Below, piece by piece: positions 1 to 11,190 of a stretch of 64,000 nucleotides of DNA. The DNA lies in the NCBI GenBank assembly GCA_036346355.1, contig CM070580.1, forward strand, positions 21,567,374-21,631,373, given 5' to 3'. Under the pieces are notes generated by a model. That model made no database searches, was not told where the DNA came from, and saw only the letters and a program-made list of their open reading frames with translations. Within the stretch, counting starts at the first letter, position 1; each line of letters opens with the position of its first letter. The DNA is from Rhipidocladum racemiflorum. Its lineage: Eukaryota; Streptophyta; Magnoliopsida; Poales; Poaceae. Position numbers and translations under genes: made by a program.

Positions 1-376
1 GCGGCCAGAGGTCTTCCCTCCATCAAGAGCCTGTGGGGTGTTGTCGAGGCAGTTGGCTGGTTTTGTTGTCTTTTGTTTCCGTTGTCGTTCTATTTTGGAG
101 TCTCAGATTGTACTTGTACCGCATTTACACCCGCTATGTAAATTAAATTAGTTTATCTTTTGTGCATTGATACTCGGGTTGTGGTATCGATATCGGGCTC
201 TTGATCCAGGGATCCGAGATCGATGCGTCACAGCACCGGTCCGGTTAAGGGTTCGATCCCGTCGATCGAATTTTAGATTGATTTTGATGTCGAGGCTTCC
301 TGTTGCTATACGGTGCTATACGCCACATGAGACGGCGTATAGTACGGACCACTGTATAGGAAGAGGGGTCCTCACA
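1..376 (+). repeat. 3' end of 5' LTR, chromovirus
   Basis: This aligns throughout with the end of the downstream LTR (about 7863-8249), including the shared GTCTTCCCTC word and the common terminus CTCACA. The two copies differ mainly by small indels, several at CAG/CTG words (for example ATCCAG versus ATCCGA). The primer binding site follows 4 bp after the terminus. Confidence 0.9.
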
Positions 377-380
377 GCGT

Positions 381-393
381 TGGTATCAGAGCC
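381..393 (+). promoter_or_regulatory. Primer binding site (initiator tRNA-Met)
   Basis: TGGTATCAGAGCC is the usual plant retrotransposon site complementary to the 3' end of initiator tRNA-Met. It lies just inside the 5' LTR. Confidence 0.88.
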
Positions 394-827
394 ATTGACT
401 GCAGGAGGACTTAGATAGCCTGGTCGTTAGACTTAGGAACAGGTTTTTCTTCTCAAAATTTATTTTGAAGTACGAAACTCTATTTTGAAAGTGTAGAATC
501 CTACTCTTGTCCATTCTATAGCTTTTCACTTATCTACTCTTCAAAATGAATCTGATCTTAATCCAAATTTCAAAATTTGTTTCCTTCTTCTATCTTGTTC
601 AAAAGAATTAGGAGGAACGCGTGTTTAGCTCAAAATGGGTCAAGGTTATATGTCTGTGATTGTAATTAGGGATTATTTTGTCGTTTCCCTGAGTTGGTTT
701 TTGAATTGGTTCTTATGCTTCTTGAAATGAATGCTTTTAGTATGTTTGTGTTTATGAGTGCACCCTTTGGAATCAATCATTCGGCACTTGTTTTGCACAG
801 TTAATTGACTCAACTGCGCATTTCAGG
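394..827 (+). other. Untranslated leader of chromovirus
   Basis: AT-rich sequence between the primer binding site and the gag start. I see no ORF or other element in it. Confidence 0.6.
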
Positions 828-1553
828 ATGCCTCCCCGGAGGAGAGCAGTCCGTGCGCTTCCAGCAGCTGATGATCTTTGAGAGCGTGGCGATGGAGTGC
901 GAGGGGCCCAGCGATCGCGAGTCCCTACGGGTGGGTCAGCTGGGGCTCAGTCTCAGCTACATGCCCAGAGCGAGGAGCTCCCTCCACCTCCTCCTCGCTT
1001 CCCGACATGGCTGCACTCATGTTGCGGCGGACTCGGCTCATGGAGCCGATGGTCCAGCTGTTCGAGCAGCGGCGGCGGCGGCGGCGGCAGCGATCTCGGT
1101 TGTCGGAGTTCCACGAACTCGACCGCGAGCTTTTCTTCGATGATCCGATGGAGGCGGAGGATTGGCTTAGCGACATGGAGGAAGTTGGAGTTAGTCGGTT
1201 TGCGCCGATGCGGAGAAGGTTCAAGACACCGCCTACTACCTCCAGTGGACCAGCCTTCGTGGTGGAGCAGCCTTCAAGGCTGTTCGCCTGCAGATCAGTC
1301 ACCACATGGGCAGAGTTCAAGGCGCCTTCGCTCCTTCCATGTTCCAGTAGGCTTGATCGATATCAAGAAGCGGGAGTTCTACGACCTTCGCCAGGATCTA
1401 TGACAGTGATGGACTACCTCCACCGCTTCAACCATTTGTCACGCTATGTTGCTGATGAGGTGACCACTGAGGCTAGGAGAGTGACATTGTTCAAGGAGCA
1501 CCTCACCGAGGAGATCCGGCTATTTTCAGCTCAAGATCCGTCCAGGATATTGT
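828..1553 (+). pseudogene. gag remnant of chromovirus
   Basis: The likely start is the ATG at 828, which opens MPPRRRAVRA, a basic opening typical of plant gypsy gag, and soon meets a stop. Frameshifts then move the reading between frames. FHELDRELFFDDPMEAEDWL (about 1110-1170) and KREFYDLRQ followed by MDYLHRFNHLSRYVADE (about 1360-1465) are characteristic of the Retrotrans_gag domain. It breaks off after about 1550: the C-terminal gag, zinc knuckle and protease are gone. A GGC/GCG run near 1065-1090 encodes an arginine-rich stretch. Confidence 0.82.
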
Positions 1554-2036
1554 GAAGACCGCATTCACTACTCGCTACGGCCTGCATGCAGTACAGATTG
1601 TTTCATTTGGCCTCACCAATGCACCACCACCTTCATGAATCGATGAACAAAGTCTTCATGGAGTTCCTTGATAGATTTGTGGTTGTGTTCATTGATGACA
1701 TCCTCATATACTCTAAGGATGATGATGAGCACGCACTTCACTTGCATATGGTGCTTAGCAAGCTTCATGCGAGCATCGCTTGTATGCCAAGTTCGATGAG
1801 TGCGAGTTACGGCTCAAGCAAGTGGAGTTTCGGGCATGTCCTGTCGGAAGGTGGGGTAGCAGCTTGATCCACGCAAGGTACAGGATGTACTCGGTTGGGA
1901 GCAGCCCCGCAATGTCCGGAGATTCGGAGTTTTCTTGGTCTTGCCGGATACTATCGCGGTTTATCGAGAATTTCTCCAAAATTGCTAAACCAATGACAGC
2001 TTACTCAAAAGGAGAAGAAATTCGAGTGGTCACCTA
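1554..2036 (+). pseudogene. Reverse transcriptase (palm/thumb part), chromovirus
   Basis: It starts abruptly at a KTAF-TRYG motif, fused directly to the gag remnant. It continues with FGLTNAPP and then VFIDDILIYSK (about 1687-1720), whose FIDD is the gypsy form of the catalytic YXDD box. The fingers and first palm motif are missing. Further frameshifts occur near 1635, 1770 and 1860. The thumb and connection are still readable. Confidence 0.85.
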
Positions 2037-2039
2037 GTT

Positions 2040-2456
2040 GTGAGTCCAGTTTTCAGAGTGAAGAATAGACTCACCATCGCACCGATGTTGGTCCTTCCTA
2101 ACATTCACAAGAACTTCGATGTCTATTGTGATGCATCCCGTCTTGGACTTGGTTGTGTGTTGATGCAGAGGGCAAAGTGGTTGCTTATGCTTCTCGGCCT
2201 AAAGCCTCATGAAGCCAATTACCCGACGCATGATTTGGAGCTTGCAAATGTTGTTCATGCTCTCAAGCCGTGGCGACATTATCTCATAGGAAATGATGTG
2301 AGATCTACACCGACCACAAAAGCTTAAAGTACTTCTTTCGCAGCCAGATCTAAATTTGAGACAGCGTCGATGGCTAGAGCTGATCAAAGACTATGATTTG
2401 GGTATTCATTACCATCCTGGCAAGGCGAATGTGGTTGCAGATGCCCTTAGTCGCAA
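2040..2456 (+). pseudogene. RNase H domain, chromovirus
   Basis: The first RNase H motif is FDVYCDASRLGLGCVLMQ (catalytic D in YCDAS). HDLELANVVHALKPWRHYL supplies the catalytic E, and the domain ends with HPGKANVVADALSRK (about 2413-2456). One frameshift near 2320 separates YTDHKSL from the preceding part. Gypsy RNase H normally follows RT without a gap, as here. Confidence 0.86.
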
Positions 2457-3580
2457 GCTGCACACAGTGAATGCCTTGGGTGTTGTTGGCCAGTCTCAGC
2501 TGGTTGAAGAATTTCAGAAGCTCAATCTAGAAGTGGTTGAGTATGGTTACATTTCTGCTTTAGCCGTACAACCCACTCTAGAGTCTCAGATTCAGGCAGC
2601 TCAACTCCAGGATGATGCTGTGATTGAGATTAGACGCCAGTTGACTGAAGATGGCGCATCTCCAGGCTTCTCTGAAGGGTCCAATGGGCTGATCATGCAT
2701 GGGCAGCAGGTGTATGTCCCAGATGATATAGTGATCAAGGAGTTGATCCTGTCAGAAGCCCATGATACCCCTCTCTCTGTCCATCCTAGCAGCACCAAGA
2801 TGTACCAGGACCTTCGCAGGCAATTACGGTGGCAGTATGAAGAAGGAGATTGCGGCTCATGTGGCGACATTGTGATGTGTGCCCGGCGTGTCAAGGCTGA
2901 ACATCAAAGGCCACCGGATTACTTCAGCCATTGCAGATCCCTGAGTGTACGTGGTTAGAGATTGGGATGGATTTCATTACCGGCCTCCCTATGTACCCCG
3001 CCGTTCACGACTCTATTTGGGTGATCATTGACCGTCTGACCAAGGTAGCTCATTTCATCCCAGTTCATACCACCTATTCTGGAGCCAAGCTAGCGGGACT
3101 CTATTTGCAGAATATTGTTCGGCTCCATGGAGTTCCAAAAGTCATAGTCTCTGACCGTGGTTCGCAGTTCACCTCCAGATTTTGGGAGAGTTTGCAGTCC
3201 ATTCTTGGCACTAAGCTATCTTTCAAAGATCGCTTACCATCCCAGGTGATGGATGAGACGGAAAGGGCAAATCAAATCCTAGAAGACATGTTGAGGGCTT
3301 GTGTATCGTGCTACTGACAAGTCGTGGGAGAAATGCTTGCCCTTCGCCGAGTTCTCCTACAACAACGATCACCAAATCGGCCTTGAGATGTCGCCATTCG
3401 AGGCTCTTTATGGCAAGAAGTGCAGAACGCCCTTGTTTTGGTCCGAGGTTGGTGAGAGGCAATTCTTCGGACCAGCTATGATTGAAGAGGCTGAAAGGCA
3501 AGTTAGCTTGATTCGAGACCTACCAAAGAAGCTCGGCCTCGTCGGAAGAGCTACGCTGATCGCCGTCGCCGCGAGTTGAG
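2457..3580 (+). pseudogene. Integrase, chromovirus
   Basis: The degraded N-terminal zinc-binding part carries HPSSTKMYQDLRRQ (about 2780-2820). The catalytic core has the first Asp in GMDFITGLP (near 2970), the second in VIVSDRGSQFTSRFW (near 3145-3185), and the Glu in the ERANQILEDMLR helix (about 3255-3295). After a frameshift near 3300, PFAEFSYNND and SPFEALYGKKCRTPLFW complete the standard plant gypsy integrase C-terminal portion. At least three frameshifts make it inactive. Confidence 0.88.
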
Positions 3581-4026
3581 CTTTAAGGTGGGTGACTTTG
3601 TCTACCTCAAGGTCTCACCACTCCGCGGCACTCGCAGATTACAAGTCCGAGGAAGCTAGCTCGCGATACATCGGTCCGTTCAGATTCTCGAGAAGGTTGG
3701 TGTTGTAGCTTATCGACTTGAGCTACCACCACATCTTTCGGACGTTCACGATGTATTCCATGTATCCCAGGTGAAGAAGAGTCTTGGGTTCCATCGAGGT
3801 TACTCAAGTGGACCATCTTGATCTCGCAACCGACCTTTTGTATCGAGAGTATCCAAATCAGTATTCTCGAGACAATTTGGCGTCATACTCGCGGCCAGGT
3901 TATCAAGATGCTCAAGGTCGATGGAGCAACCATTCGTAAGATGAAGCCACGTGGGAGCGTGAAGATCATATCCAGCAGAGTACCCCAACTTTCTTCGAGA
4001 GCCTTAGCAATCTCGAGGGCGAGATT
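3581..4026 (+). pseudogene. Integrase C-terminus with chromodomain
   Basis: FKVGDFVYLKVSP (about 3583-3622) is the GPY/F-type region. LPPHLSDVHDVFHVSQ (read across a one-base shift, about 3722-3770) follows. The end (about 3920-4026) reads as a chromodomain in shifted frames: WSNHS, then DEATWERED, then FFESLSNLEGEIF. A C-terminal chromodomain defines the chromovirus clade. Confidence 0.75.
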
Positions 4027-4030
4027 TTTG

Positions 4031-4042
4031 TAAGGGGTAGAT
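4031..4042 (+). promoter_or_regulatory. Polypurine tract
   Basis: TAAGGGGTAGA lies immediately upstream of the 3' LTR, the usual plus-strand priming position. Confidence 0.65.
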
Positions 4043-7000
4043 CGTAATATCCCGAGTATTTCTATACTCGAGTCACCGCACATTGGTACTCATGTCTTGT
4101 TCAATAATACACTTGTGCTTGTGTATTTACGTATTTTGAGTGAATATACTTGCTTGGGATCGTAAAGAACCCTTCAACTTAAGTAATTTCACTCATAAGT
4201 AATTGCAAATTAAGTTGGGTAAGTGTCAAAGTGACCACTAATAGCTTCCAAAATACTTTGGAATAATCAAGAATCAACTTTGGAAGCTTTAACCTTCAAG
4301 GTTTGTCACTTGACCAAAATACCCCTTGTAAGTGCATAGTGTTTTAAGCATGTGCTCAAGCAAACCAACAGCCAACACTCATTTCCTCCATCCCACATGT
4401 CCCAAGCAAGGGAGAAGGAGAAAGAGAAGAAGAAGGCCACCCAAATCCGCGGATTAAGGCGATTCAACCGACTAAAATCGAATCGGAGGCTGGATTTGGC
4501 GCCCTCATCGCGTTCCCCATCTTCTCAACCCCTTCAAGTGAGTATTCCATCGAGATTCGTCGATGTCTCTTGGAGTTCCCGTGGTGCTTTTACAATCGAC
4601 TGATTTCTCGACTCGGTCGATCCTCTTGCCGTAGCTACGACTCTTTTCTCCTGTAGCTTCGCATTTCATCAAGTTTTCCCATACCCTAGCCTAGTCCATG
4701 TCTAGGTTCCATGTGTTCAACACATCGCATAGCTATTCGGCTTTAAAATCTAGACTCAGTCGTCGTTAGGTCCGTTTAACTCTATAGTCGACCTGGCTTT
4801 TAGCCATCTTCAAAATCGAGCATGCTCTCGCTAGGTCTTCGGTTTGCCGGAGTTCTAGTGAGGTGGGGCATGTATAGACTGTTCCATTAGCAATTCTGGT
4901 AGCTAGAGCCGCTACCGGAGGAATCGGAATTCAATTTCGCTAAGCCGAAATTTATTTTATTCATTTAGGTGTTAACTATTTTTACAATGGACCGAAGGTC
5001 CATAGCGTATAACGATAGCTCCATTAGCTCTTCTGATAGCCCTGGTTGCGATCAGAAGAGTCGAAATTAAGTTTCGTCAAAACCTGCTACAAGTTGTTAG
5101 CTCTAGGTCTCTTTTAATTTGTTTTTATTTCATAAAATCCTAGAGCTCCGAGGCATGTATTGACTTTACCATTAGTCCCCTTAGAGGCTAGAAAAGCAGT
5201 TAGAATCGCTGGATTTGCATTTTAGCACTTCGCATTTTGTTTTAATAATTATAGGCCTCACAAGCCGTTTAAGGCATTTAGCTTTGTTTAGCTTCGTTTA
5301 AGGTCACTAAGGTTGAAAGCATGCTTCAGGTGTGCTTTAGATCACCTTTAAGACATTTTCCGGACTTTTGTTGTAATTCGGGTAAATACCGGAGTTACGC
5401 GATCGTTCGATCAAAAGTCCGAGTAGATTAAGTCATCTATGCGGGGGAATAGCTCCGATAGGTCGTACGTATCCCTAAGCAACTAGCCGAGGGCTTAAAA
5501 CAAGTCTCGCGGCATTCCAGCTCAAAACGGCCCTTTTGGGCGAGATTGCTCGTTTTCGAGCAAAATAGCCATTTTGGCCATATTCCACAATTTAGGGTTT
5601 ATTCACCAGTTAGCTATCGGAATGAGTCATTTAGGGTCATATAAGCCTAGTGAAGTCGAAAACGTGCTCCTCGCGCAAGCGGAATCGAGTTTGAGCCGTT
5701 TTCGGACCTTGTGCGATCGGGAGCGTATTTAGCGACCCAAAATGCGCTTTCGATTGGAATTCGTTATAGGTTAAGTGAATTTCGGTGGGGTAAGGTCCAG
5801 ATAGGTCCTAAATACCCTAGACTACCTGGTGGAACAACCTGGAGAAATCGCAAATCGATTCTGTGCGTTCTGAACAAAAATGGCTTTTGCCCTATGGTGA
5901 ATAGTGCCATTTTTCCTTTTTCTGAATTTTTCAGCTTTTCTGATTTGGTTTTTGCTGTTTTGGCTCCCGGTCGATCATTGTAATCCCAAACGAGTTGCGA
6001 CAAGTCCCGTTAGGTGTGTTATACCTAATTCTAGGTGTTTAACTAAATTTATTTGAATTTTTCTTTATTTTACGCATTTTATTCACTTTGGCGAGAATTT
6101 CATCGAAATCGCCTCATCGGGTCGCGATTACGCCGTTTTTCGCGTTTTGATCGTTTCTTTTCTTTCTTAGTATCTAGATGAGTTCTATTTGATGTTAAGT
6201 TGGTGTTTATGCTTCTAAAGTTACTCTTTGCTAAATTATTTCTCTGTTATTGCTTTTGATGTTTTTATTCGATTAGAGGCGAGTGAGTCCGAGTCGCATC
6301 GAACAATCCTGAGTTCGTCCCAGATCCATCGAGCAAAGCAGACAGGCAAGCACCTCCTTTGACCATCTTGAAACCTATATTTCACGATGTTTACTTTGAT
6401 TTCTCAAACTATATGCATTGTTTATATTCAGTAAAGTGCTAGTTTGTGGGAATGGTAGATATTCCCTGATTTGGTGGTTTTTCCTCAATTAAATTCCCAG
6501 AGTTCATTGATAGCCTTAGTAGGGTTGGACAATTAATAAAATGTCACTTGGGTATAAACGACTTAGTAAATGCATATGCTTAGACACTGCAATAGAGATG
6601 AGCAAAGTCAGTCATTTACCAAATGCTCAAAACTTATGATAATTGTAACTGGTTTTGGAAATGTTTTGGAAATGTGACTTGTAAAGGTAATTTGATAAAA
6701 ATTGTGCAGTGTCTAGTTGGTAATTAGACTTGGCAGGAGGTATAATATGTGCTAGTTAAACATGGTGGCGATTGGTTGGCGAGTTAAGTGGAGTTCCCCG
6801 CTTGAGTCACTAGGCAAAAATATAAGGACCGAACTTGTGACGGTTTTTGAATGAACACCGTGCAACCGCGCAATCTTTGGGATGGGGCAGCCTGTTTTAG
6901 TACCTGAAGTGTGAGGGATAGCCATGCCTGTTGGTAGGCCGAAGTGTGGACCTTTTCCCCGTGTTGAAGCGATCGGCGGTGTGTGTGTCCTCACGACCGC

Positions 7001-8249
7001 CGTATGCACCTTCGTGAGTGCGCTTGTACTTATGCAGCGAGGAATCGCTCCGATTCATGTTTGATTGATACAACGGTGTGCGCCTTGCTATGGGATAATG
7101 CCGCCAAAAACTCGCCGTCGTCACGATGGATATTCCGTGGCACTTTGAGTGGTGGTTGGCCTCTTATCGCCATAGTAGTGGGTTTATCATCGCCGGTGCT
7201 GGGGTGTGGCTATAACCTCAACGATGGGAAAGAATAGATCATTCTTGTATATCGGATACCTCGTGTATCGCGTGTACCCTGGATGACAGGGATGCAAGTC
7301 TGAGTTGTGTTTGGGTAAAGTGCGCAAACTCTGCAGAGTATCAAATAATTCTAATCGATTAGCCGTGCTCACGGTTATGAGCAAATCTTCTTTAATCATA
7401 TCAAGTATAGAAATTTGGTTCGGTTTTGAAAATGAAAATCTATTTCGGAGTCTATCTAAAGTATGTGGATCGATATGGTACTTGATGGATTTATGAATGA
7501 GTGAATATGGTATTTGGAGGATTTATGAATATATGGATGTCAATTCGTATTTCAACTGCGATCATGGATGGTGGCAGTTGAGAGACTCAAATGTTACATA
7601 TATTGTAAATATGTTTTTATTCAAAATGTCGTCTTTCAAATTATGTATTACATTTCGATGAACTGTTTCAAATCTCGCTTTTACAATAGACTTAGTGTAG
7701 TAGCCATTTCAATCGTATCAGCCTGCATATTAATTATATTTGCATACACTAAAGTCTTGCGAGTACATACGTGTACTCACCGTTGCTGCTAACCCTTTTT
7801 CCTCAGAGGATGTTTCTGATGATGATGTCCTGGATGTCGGCGAGCCCCAGTTCTGCGAGTGTTGCGGCTTCGTAGGTCTTCCCTCGATCGATGAGCCTTT
7901 GTGGGGTGTTGTCGAACCAAGCTATTTGGTTTTGTTGTCTTTTGTTTCCGTTGTCGTTCTATTTTGGAGTCTGTATTGTACTTGTACCAGATTTACACCC
8001 AGTTATGTAAATTAAATTAGTTTATCTTTTTGTGCATTGATACTCGGGTTGTGGTACGCGATACTGGGCTACTGATCCAGGGATCCAGTATCAGATGCGT
8101 ACAGGCACCGGGTCCGAAGCTAAGGGTTCGATCCCGTCGATCGAATTTTTAGATTCAGATTTTCGGTGTCGAGGCTTCCTGTTGCTATACGGTGCTAAAC
8201 GCCACAGTAGACGGCGTATAGTACGGTATAGGAAGGGGGGGTTCTCACA
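4043..8249 (+). repeat. 3' LTR of chromovirus, about 4.2 kb
   Basis: It begins CGTAATATCCCGAG (the expected TG start is degraded) and ends at CTCACA, as the 5' copy does. Apart from its last ~390 bp, which match 1-376, the LTR is covered by no second copy here. I see no gene in it. Several short open frames are chance. Confidence 0.82.
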
Positions 8250-8471
8250 ATGCTCTTCAGCAATACGTATGAACTTGTCTACTCAACTATTCAAATCGTG
8301 GGATGCCTATGTCTCCATTCTGCAAATTTGTGTGTTATGATGTTTAAAATTGGGATATTTTAGGCTTGAACAATTTGATAAACTTTACTAATGTTTTCAA
8401 TGGCTGTACAATTGCTAGAATCAATGGGGATCTCTTGGTTATTGTGGAACAATTCAGTTTGGTTAATGTTA
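8250..8471. other. Intergenic, nothing recognised
   Basis: AT-rich sequence between the chromovirus LTR and a Stowaway MITE. No gene or repeat is seen. Confidence 0.5.
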
Positions 8472-8473
8472 TA

Positions 8474-8604
8474 CTCACTCCGGCCATAAATAGTTATTGT
8501 TTTGGACATATTTATAATCAAACTTTTGAAACTTTAATTGTCAACATCTTATTAAATATTTAAACTAGAGTTTCAAAACGACAACCATTTGATACCGAAG
8601 GGAG
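8474..8604. mobile_element. Stowaway MITE
   Basis: A 131-bp element with Stowaway-type inverted ends (CTCACTCCGG at the left; CCGAAGGGAG at the right) between TA dinucleotides at 8472-8473 and 8605-8606. Tc1/mariner-related, non-coding. Confidence 0.85.
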
Positions 8605-8639
8605 TAAGTTTTTCTATGGTCATGTACTCATGTGGTTTG

Positions 8640-8832
8640 ATTCAATATAAACTACTCTATGTATGTGTGCCCTATCCGTATATCTTTATCCATTTTCGAC
8701 CCGAATCCATCACGCATCTGTCCCGTATTTGTAACCTGAATAATCCAGATTCTTATCCGTATCTGGAAAAAATATAGATTAGGATACGAGAAGAGCAATA
8801 TTCATCCGTATCCGACTCGTTTTCATCCCTAA
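8640..8832. mobile_element. One end of an hAT-like element
   Basis: This run of repeated ATCCGTATC words ends in TTTTCATCCCTA, the terminal sequence of Ac/Ds-type hAT elements. I cannot find the opposite end, so it is a truncated remnant. Confidence 0.45.
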
Positions 8833-9477
8833 TCCAAGCTATATATACTATTGTATATTTTAGAAGCCTAATTCAAAAGCCTGGACCAGGTCCATTAGCA
8901 CCCTTAGTTGGGGCCCTTCTCCAAGAAAAAATAGTAGTAATAGTTGGGGTAGTTTGGCCGCGGTGATGATTGCTGACCATGTTCTCTGCTTTGCTCAACT
9001 ACTAGTCAATTTTAAAAGCGTATTTTGTCTGGTAATAAAATAGCTATCTACGAAAGGCTAACCGCAATGGAAATAGCGGAGTCATATAATATGCCATGTA
9101 TGCTTGGACATTTCAGGTGGCTTGTTCTCTCTTCTTTCATTTTTCCATGACAATATTGGGACTTTTACCGGGAGTTTTGCCGATTCCCCCCCCCCCCCCC
9201 CCATCCTAGTACAATTTACATTGAAACACATGATTGGTTGAACCCATCAATTCCAGTGGAAACGTTCTCCTCAAATTACAAGTCAACAAATGATTTAAGC
9301 GAAAGACATGAAGGGAACAACTAATTCTGCATTATTTGAAACGCATGAATTTAACATAAAACGGCAAATTTCTTGTAGAATCCTCTGAAACTCCCATGTT
9401 CCAAACGGGGCTTAACTTTGCTTACTCTCAGTCACAGGCACATAGAGAGAGAAAAAAGAGACAAAGCCAGCGGCATG
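8833..9477. other. Intergenic, 3' flank of gene 1, poly-C run
   Basis: No gene is seen. It holds a 17-base C run at 9186-9202 and the region downstream of the minus-strand gene that ends at 9513. Confidence 0.5.
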
Positions 9478-9512
9478 CTAATCAGCTAAGGAGAAGGAGA
9501 GACTAGTCTGGC

Positions 9513-10209
9513 TCAATTCTCGCGGATGCAGCAGAAGAAACGGCTGATGCGAGCCCGGTGCTCCGGCCGGACGCTGATCATGAGCCACAGGAAGGCGACG
9601 ACGGCCGCCCAGAAGATGATGTCCAGTGACAGGTGCGTCTTGGACTGCGACACGATGAAGGAAAGCACCAGGCTGGAGTAGGCCACCGCGAAGGACCACC
9701 GGACGTGGCGCGAGTCCACCGGCATGCGCACCAGCAGGCTCAGCGTCATCAGCATCGACCCCACAAACCCCATCCAGCTCGCCGCCATGAACACCCAGTA
9801 CCTACAAGCTTGCGCGCGTCAGGTTACACATCATGAAGTCTAGAAATCAGCTTGTGCCTGTACTCTGAAGTCTGAACCTGGGCCGGTGCAGGTCGCGCAT
9901 GATGGGGTCGCCGGCGAGGTGCATCACGTGCTTGCCGTCGGCCGAGAGCTGCGTGTCCTGCCAGTACCCGCCGGGGATGTTGCTCCCGAGCTGGTACGTG
10001 AGCGTCGTGATCAGCGTCGCCACCACCAGCAGCGTGTTGGCGTCGTTGCCCACCCAGCTGTTCGGCGGGTACTGGTTCACGACCACCTGCCCGTGCGGTT
10101 GCTGCGGCGCCATCATGTGCTGGTGGTGGTGGTGCTGCTGCATCATCGGCGGCGGCGGCGGCGGCGGGTACATTTGGCCGCCCATCATCCCACCGTCGAT
10201 GCCCATCAT
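9513..10209 (-). CDS. PGG-domain membrane protein, paralogue 1 (two exons)
   Basis: Predicted 206-residue protein. Exon 1 is 10209-9878, exon 2 is 9801-9513, and the 76-bp intron has GT/AG ends (AG|GTTCAG donor, TGTAG acceptor) in phase 2. The N-terminus (residues 1-45) is rich in Met, Pro, His and Gln, with PPPPPPP and HHHH runs. Residues 54-84 carry GNDANTLLVVATLITTLTYQ and SNIPGGYW, the PGG-domain signature, including the first membrane helix. After HRPR, exon 2 encodes three more hydrophobic helices (starting FMAASWMGFVGS, WSFAVAYSSLVL and IIFWAAVVAFLW) and a short basic, Cys-containing tail. PGG domains usually follow ankyrin repeats; here there are none. The biochemical function is unknown. 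The start is the first of two tandem ATGs. No frameshift is seen, so it looks functional. Confidence 0.88.
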
Positions 10210-10592
10210 GGCGGCGACTGACGAGAGGGCGAATTGGATGTGAATTGCGATTTGCGAAGAGGCTCTGTCTCTGTGATTTGATCGATTCTGACGGGCCGGT
10301 TTGTTTTGTGAGAGGATGAGTGGATGCTAGCGTGAACCGGCGCAGATGCTTGTGGATGCAACAAGTCACGGTCAACGTCTTTCTTTGAAGCAAGTGCGTG
10401 GTTGTCTCGACTCTCCAGTGCATTTGCCACCTCACCTGGGCCTATCTCCAACTGGACGAGGTGGCACCTAGCGCAGTCTGGTGCTGATATGCTCTCTTTT
10501 AGTGCTGCATGGAATTCATTTCAGATAGATTTAGTATGCTCTCGTTTACAGTAATCTGTTGCTGGTATTCTGTCATTTAATGCTGATCAATG
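10210..10592. other. Upstream region of gene 1
   Basis: This holds the 5' untranslated region and promoter of the minus-strand PGG gene. I see no clear TATA box. Confidence 0.4.
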
Positions 10593-10830
10593 TACTCACT
10601 CCGATCCGAAATACACTTCCAAATTTTCTCTTAAATACATGTTACTAGTAAGGTGTCCGTGCGTGCAACGGTATCTATATTTTGAACGGCTGTCCTGCTA
10701 TTACGATTTACGATAACATGAAACAAGAAAATATGTTGTGTAAATAATACCTTATACAGTAGGACACTATTGAAGCAGTATTTCTATATTTCTATGTAAA
10801 TGAAGCGTTCTGACGCTTCGTTTCTTGCGC

Positions 10831-10946
10831 CTGGAGTGGTTAATTAATTAAAGAGATGGGTAATTAAAGAATGGTCTTGTGTGCTGTCTTCCATCCACAC
10901 CTGGAGTGGTTAAGTAAAGAGGTGGGTAATTAAAGAATGGCAGAAC
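10831..10946. repeat. Imperfect tandem duplication, about 70-bp period
   Basis: CCTGGAGTGGTTAA, then AAAGAGRTGGGTAATTAAAG and AATGG occur twice (from 10831 and from 10901). Confidence 0.75.
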
Positions 10947-10981
10947 TGGTAATTTTGATGAAATGACGTGGGAAGAAACGA

Positions 10982-11190
10982 AAATAAATTCTATGCAACG
11001 GTGTTGTATATCAGGGCCTGTGCAACACCGTACGGATTGACACCATGTGTCCCGCTTCCTCAATCTATGGAGCCTAACGTTTCGTCTCCCAAGCTGGTTG
11101 CTTGGGGATTGAGGAAGTGGGATACATGGCGTCAATCCGCACGGTGTTGCACATGCCATGATATACAACACCGTTGCATATAATTTATTT
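10982..11190. repeat. Long inverted repeat (foldback), arms about 82 bp
   Basis: Bases 10982-11063 are the near-perfect reverse complement of 11108-11190, with roughly 8-10 mismatches and a 44-base loop. Both arms share GCAACGGTGTTGTATATCA and CGGATTGAC. Any transcript would form a long hairpin. Confidence 0.88.

Larger units (their letters stand above)
1..8249 (+). mobile_element. Ty3/gypsy chromovirus (Tekay/Del-like), left end cut by window
   Basis: LTR retrotransposon in plus orientation. The order is LTR tail (1-376), primer binding site, gag, RT, RNase H, integrase, chromodomain, polypurine tract and full 3' LTR (4043-8249). The long LTR (about 4.2 kb), the 'HPGKANVVADALSRK' RNase H end and a C-terminal chromodomain match the Tekay/Del chromovirus lineage of grasses. 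The coding part has many frameshifts, and everything between the gag middle and the RT palm is missing, so it is non-autonomous. The left target-site duplication lies outside the window. Confidence 0.9.

Noticed and set aside
805..1403. Overlapping open frames on both strands in the GGC-rich gag block
   Set aside because: GC-rich trinucleotide runs open several frames; only the frame with the gag motifs is supported.
10848..11183. Two similar proteins read on opposite strands
   Set aside because: They are the two arms of the foldback read in each direction, not genes.
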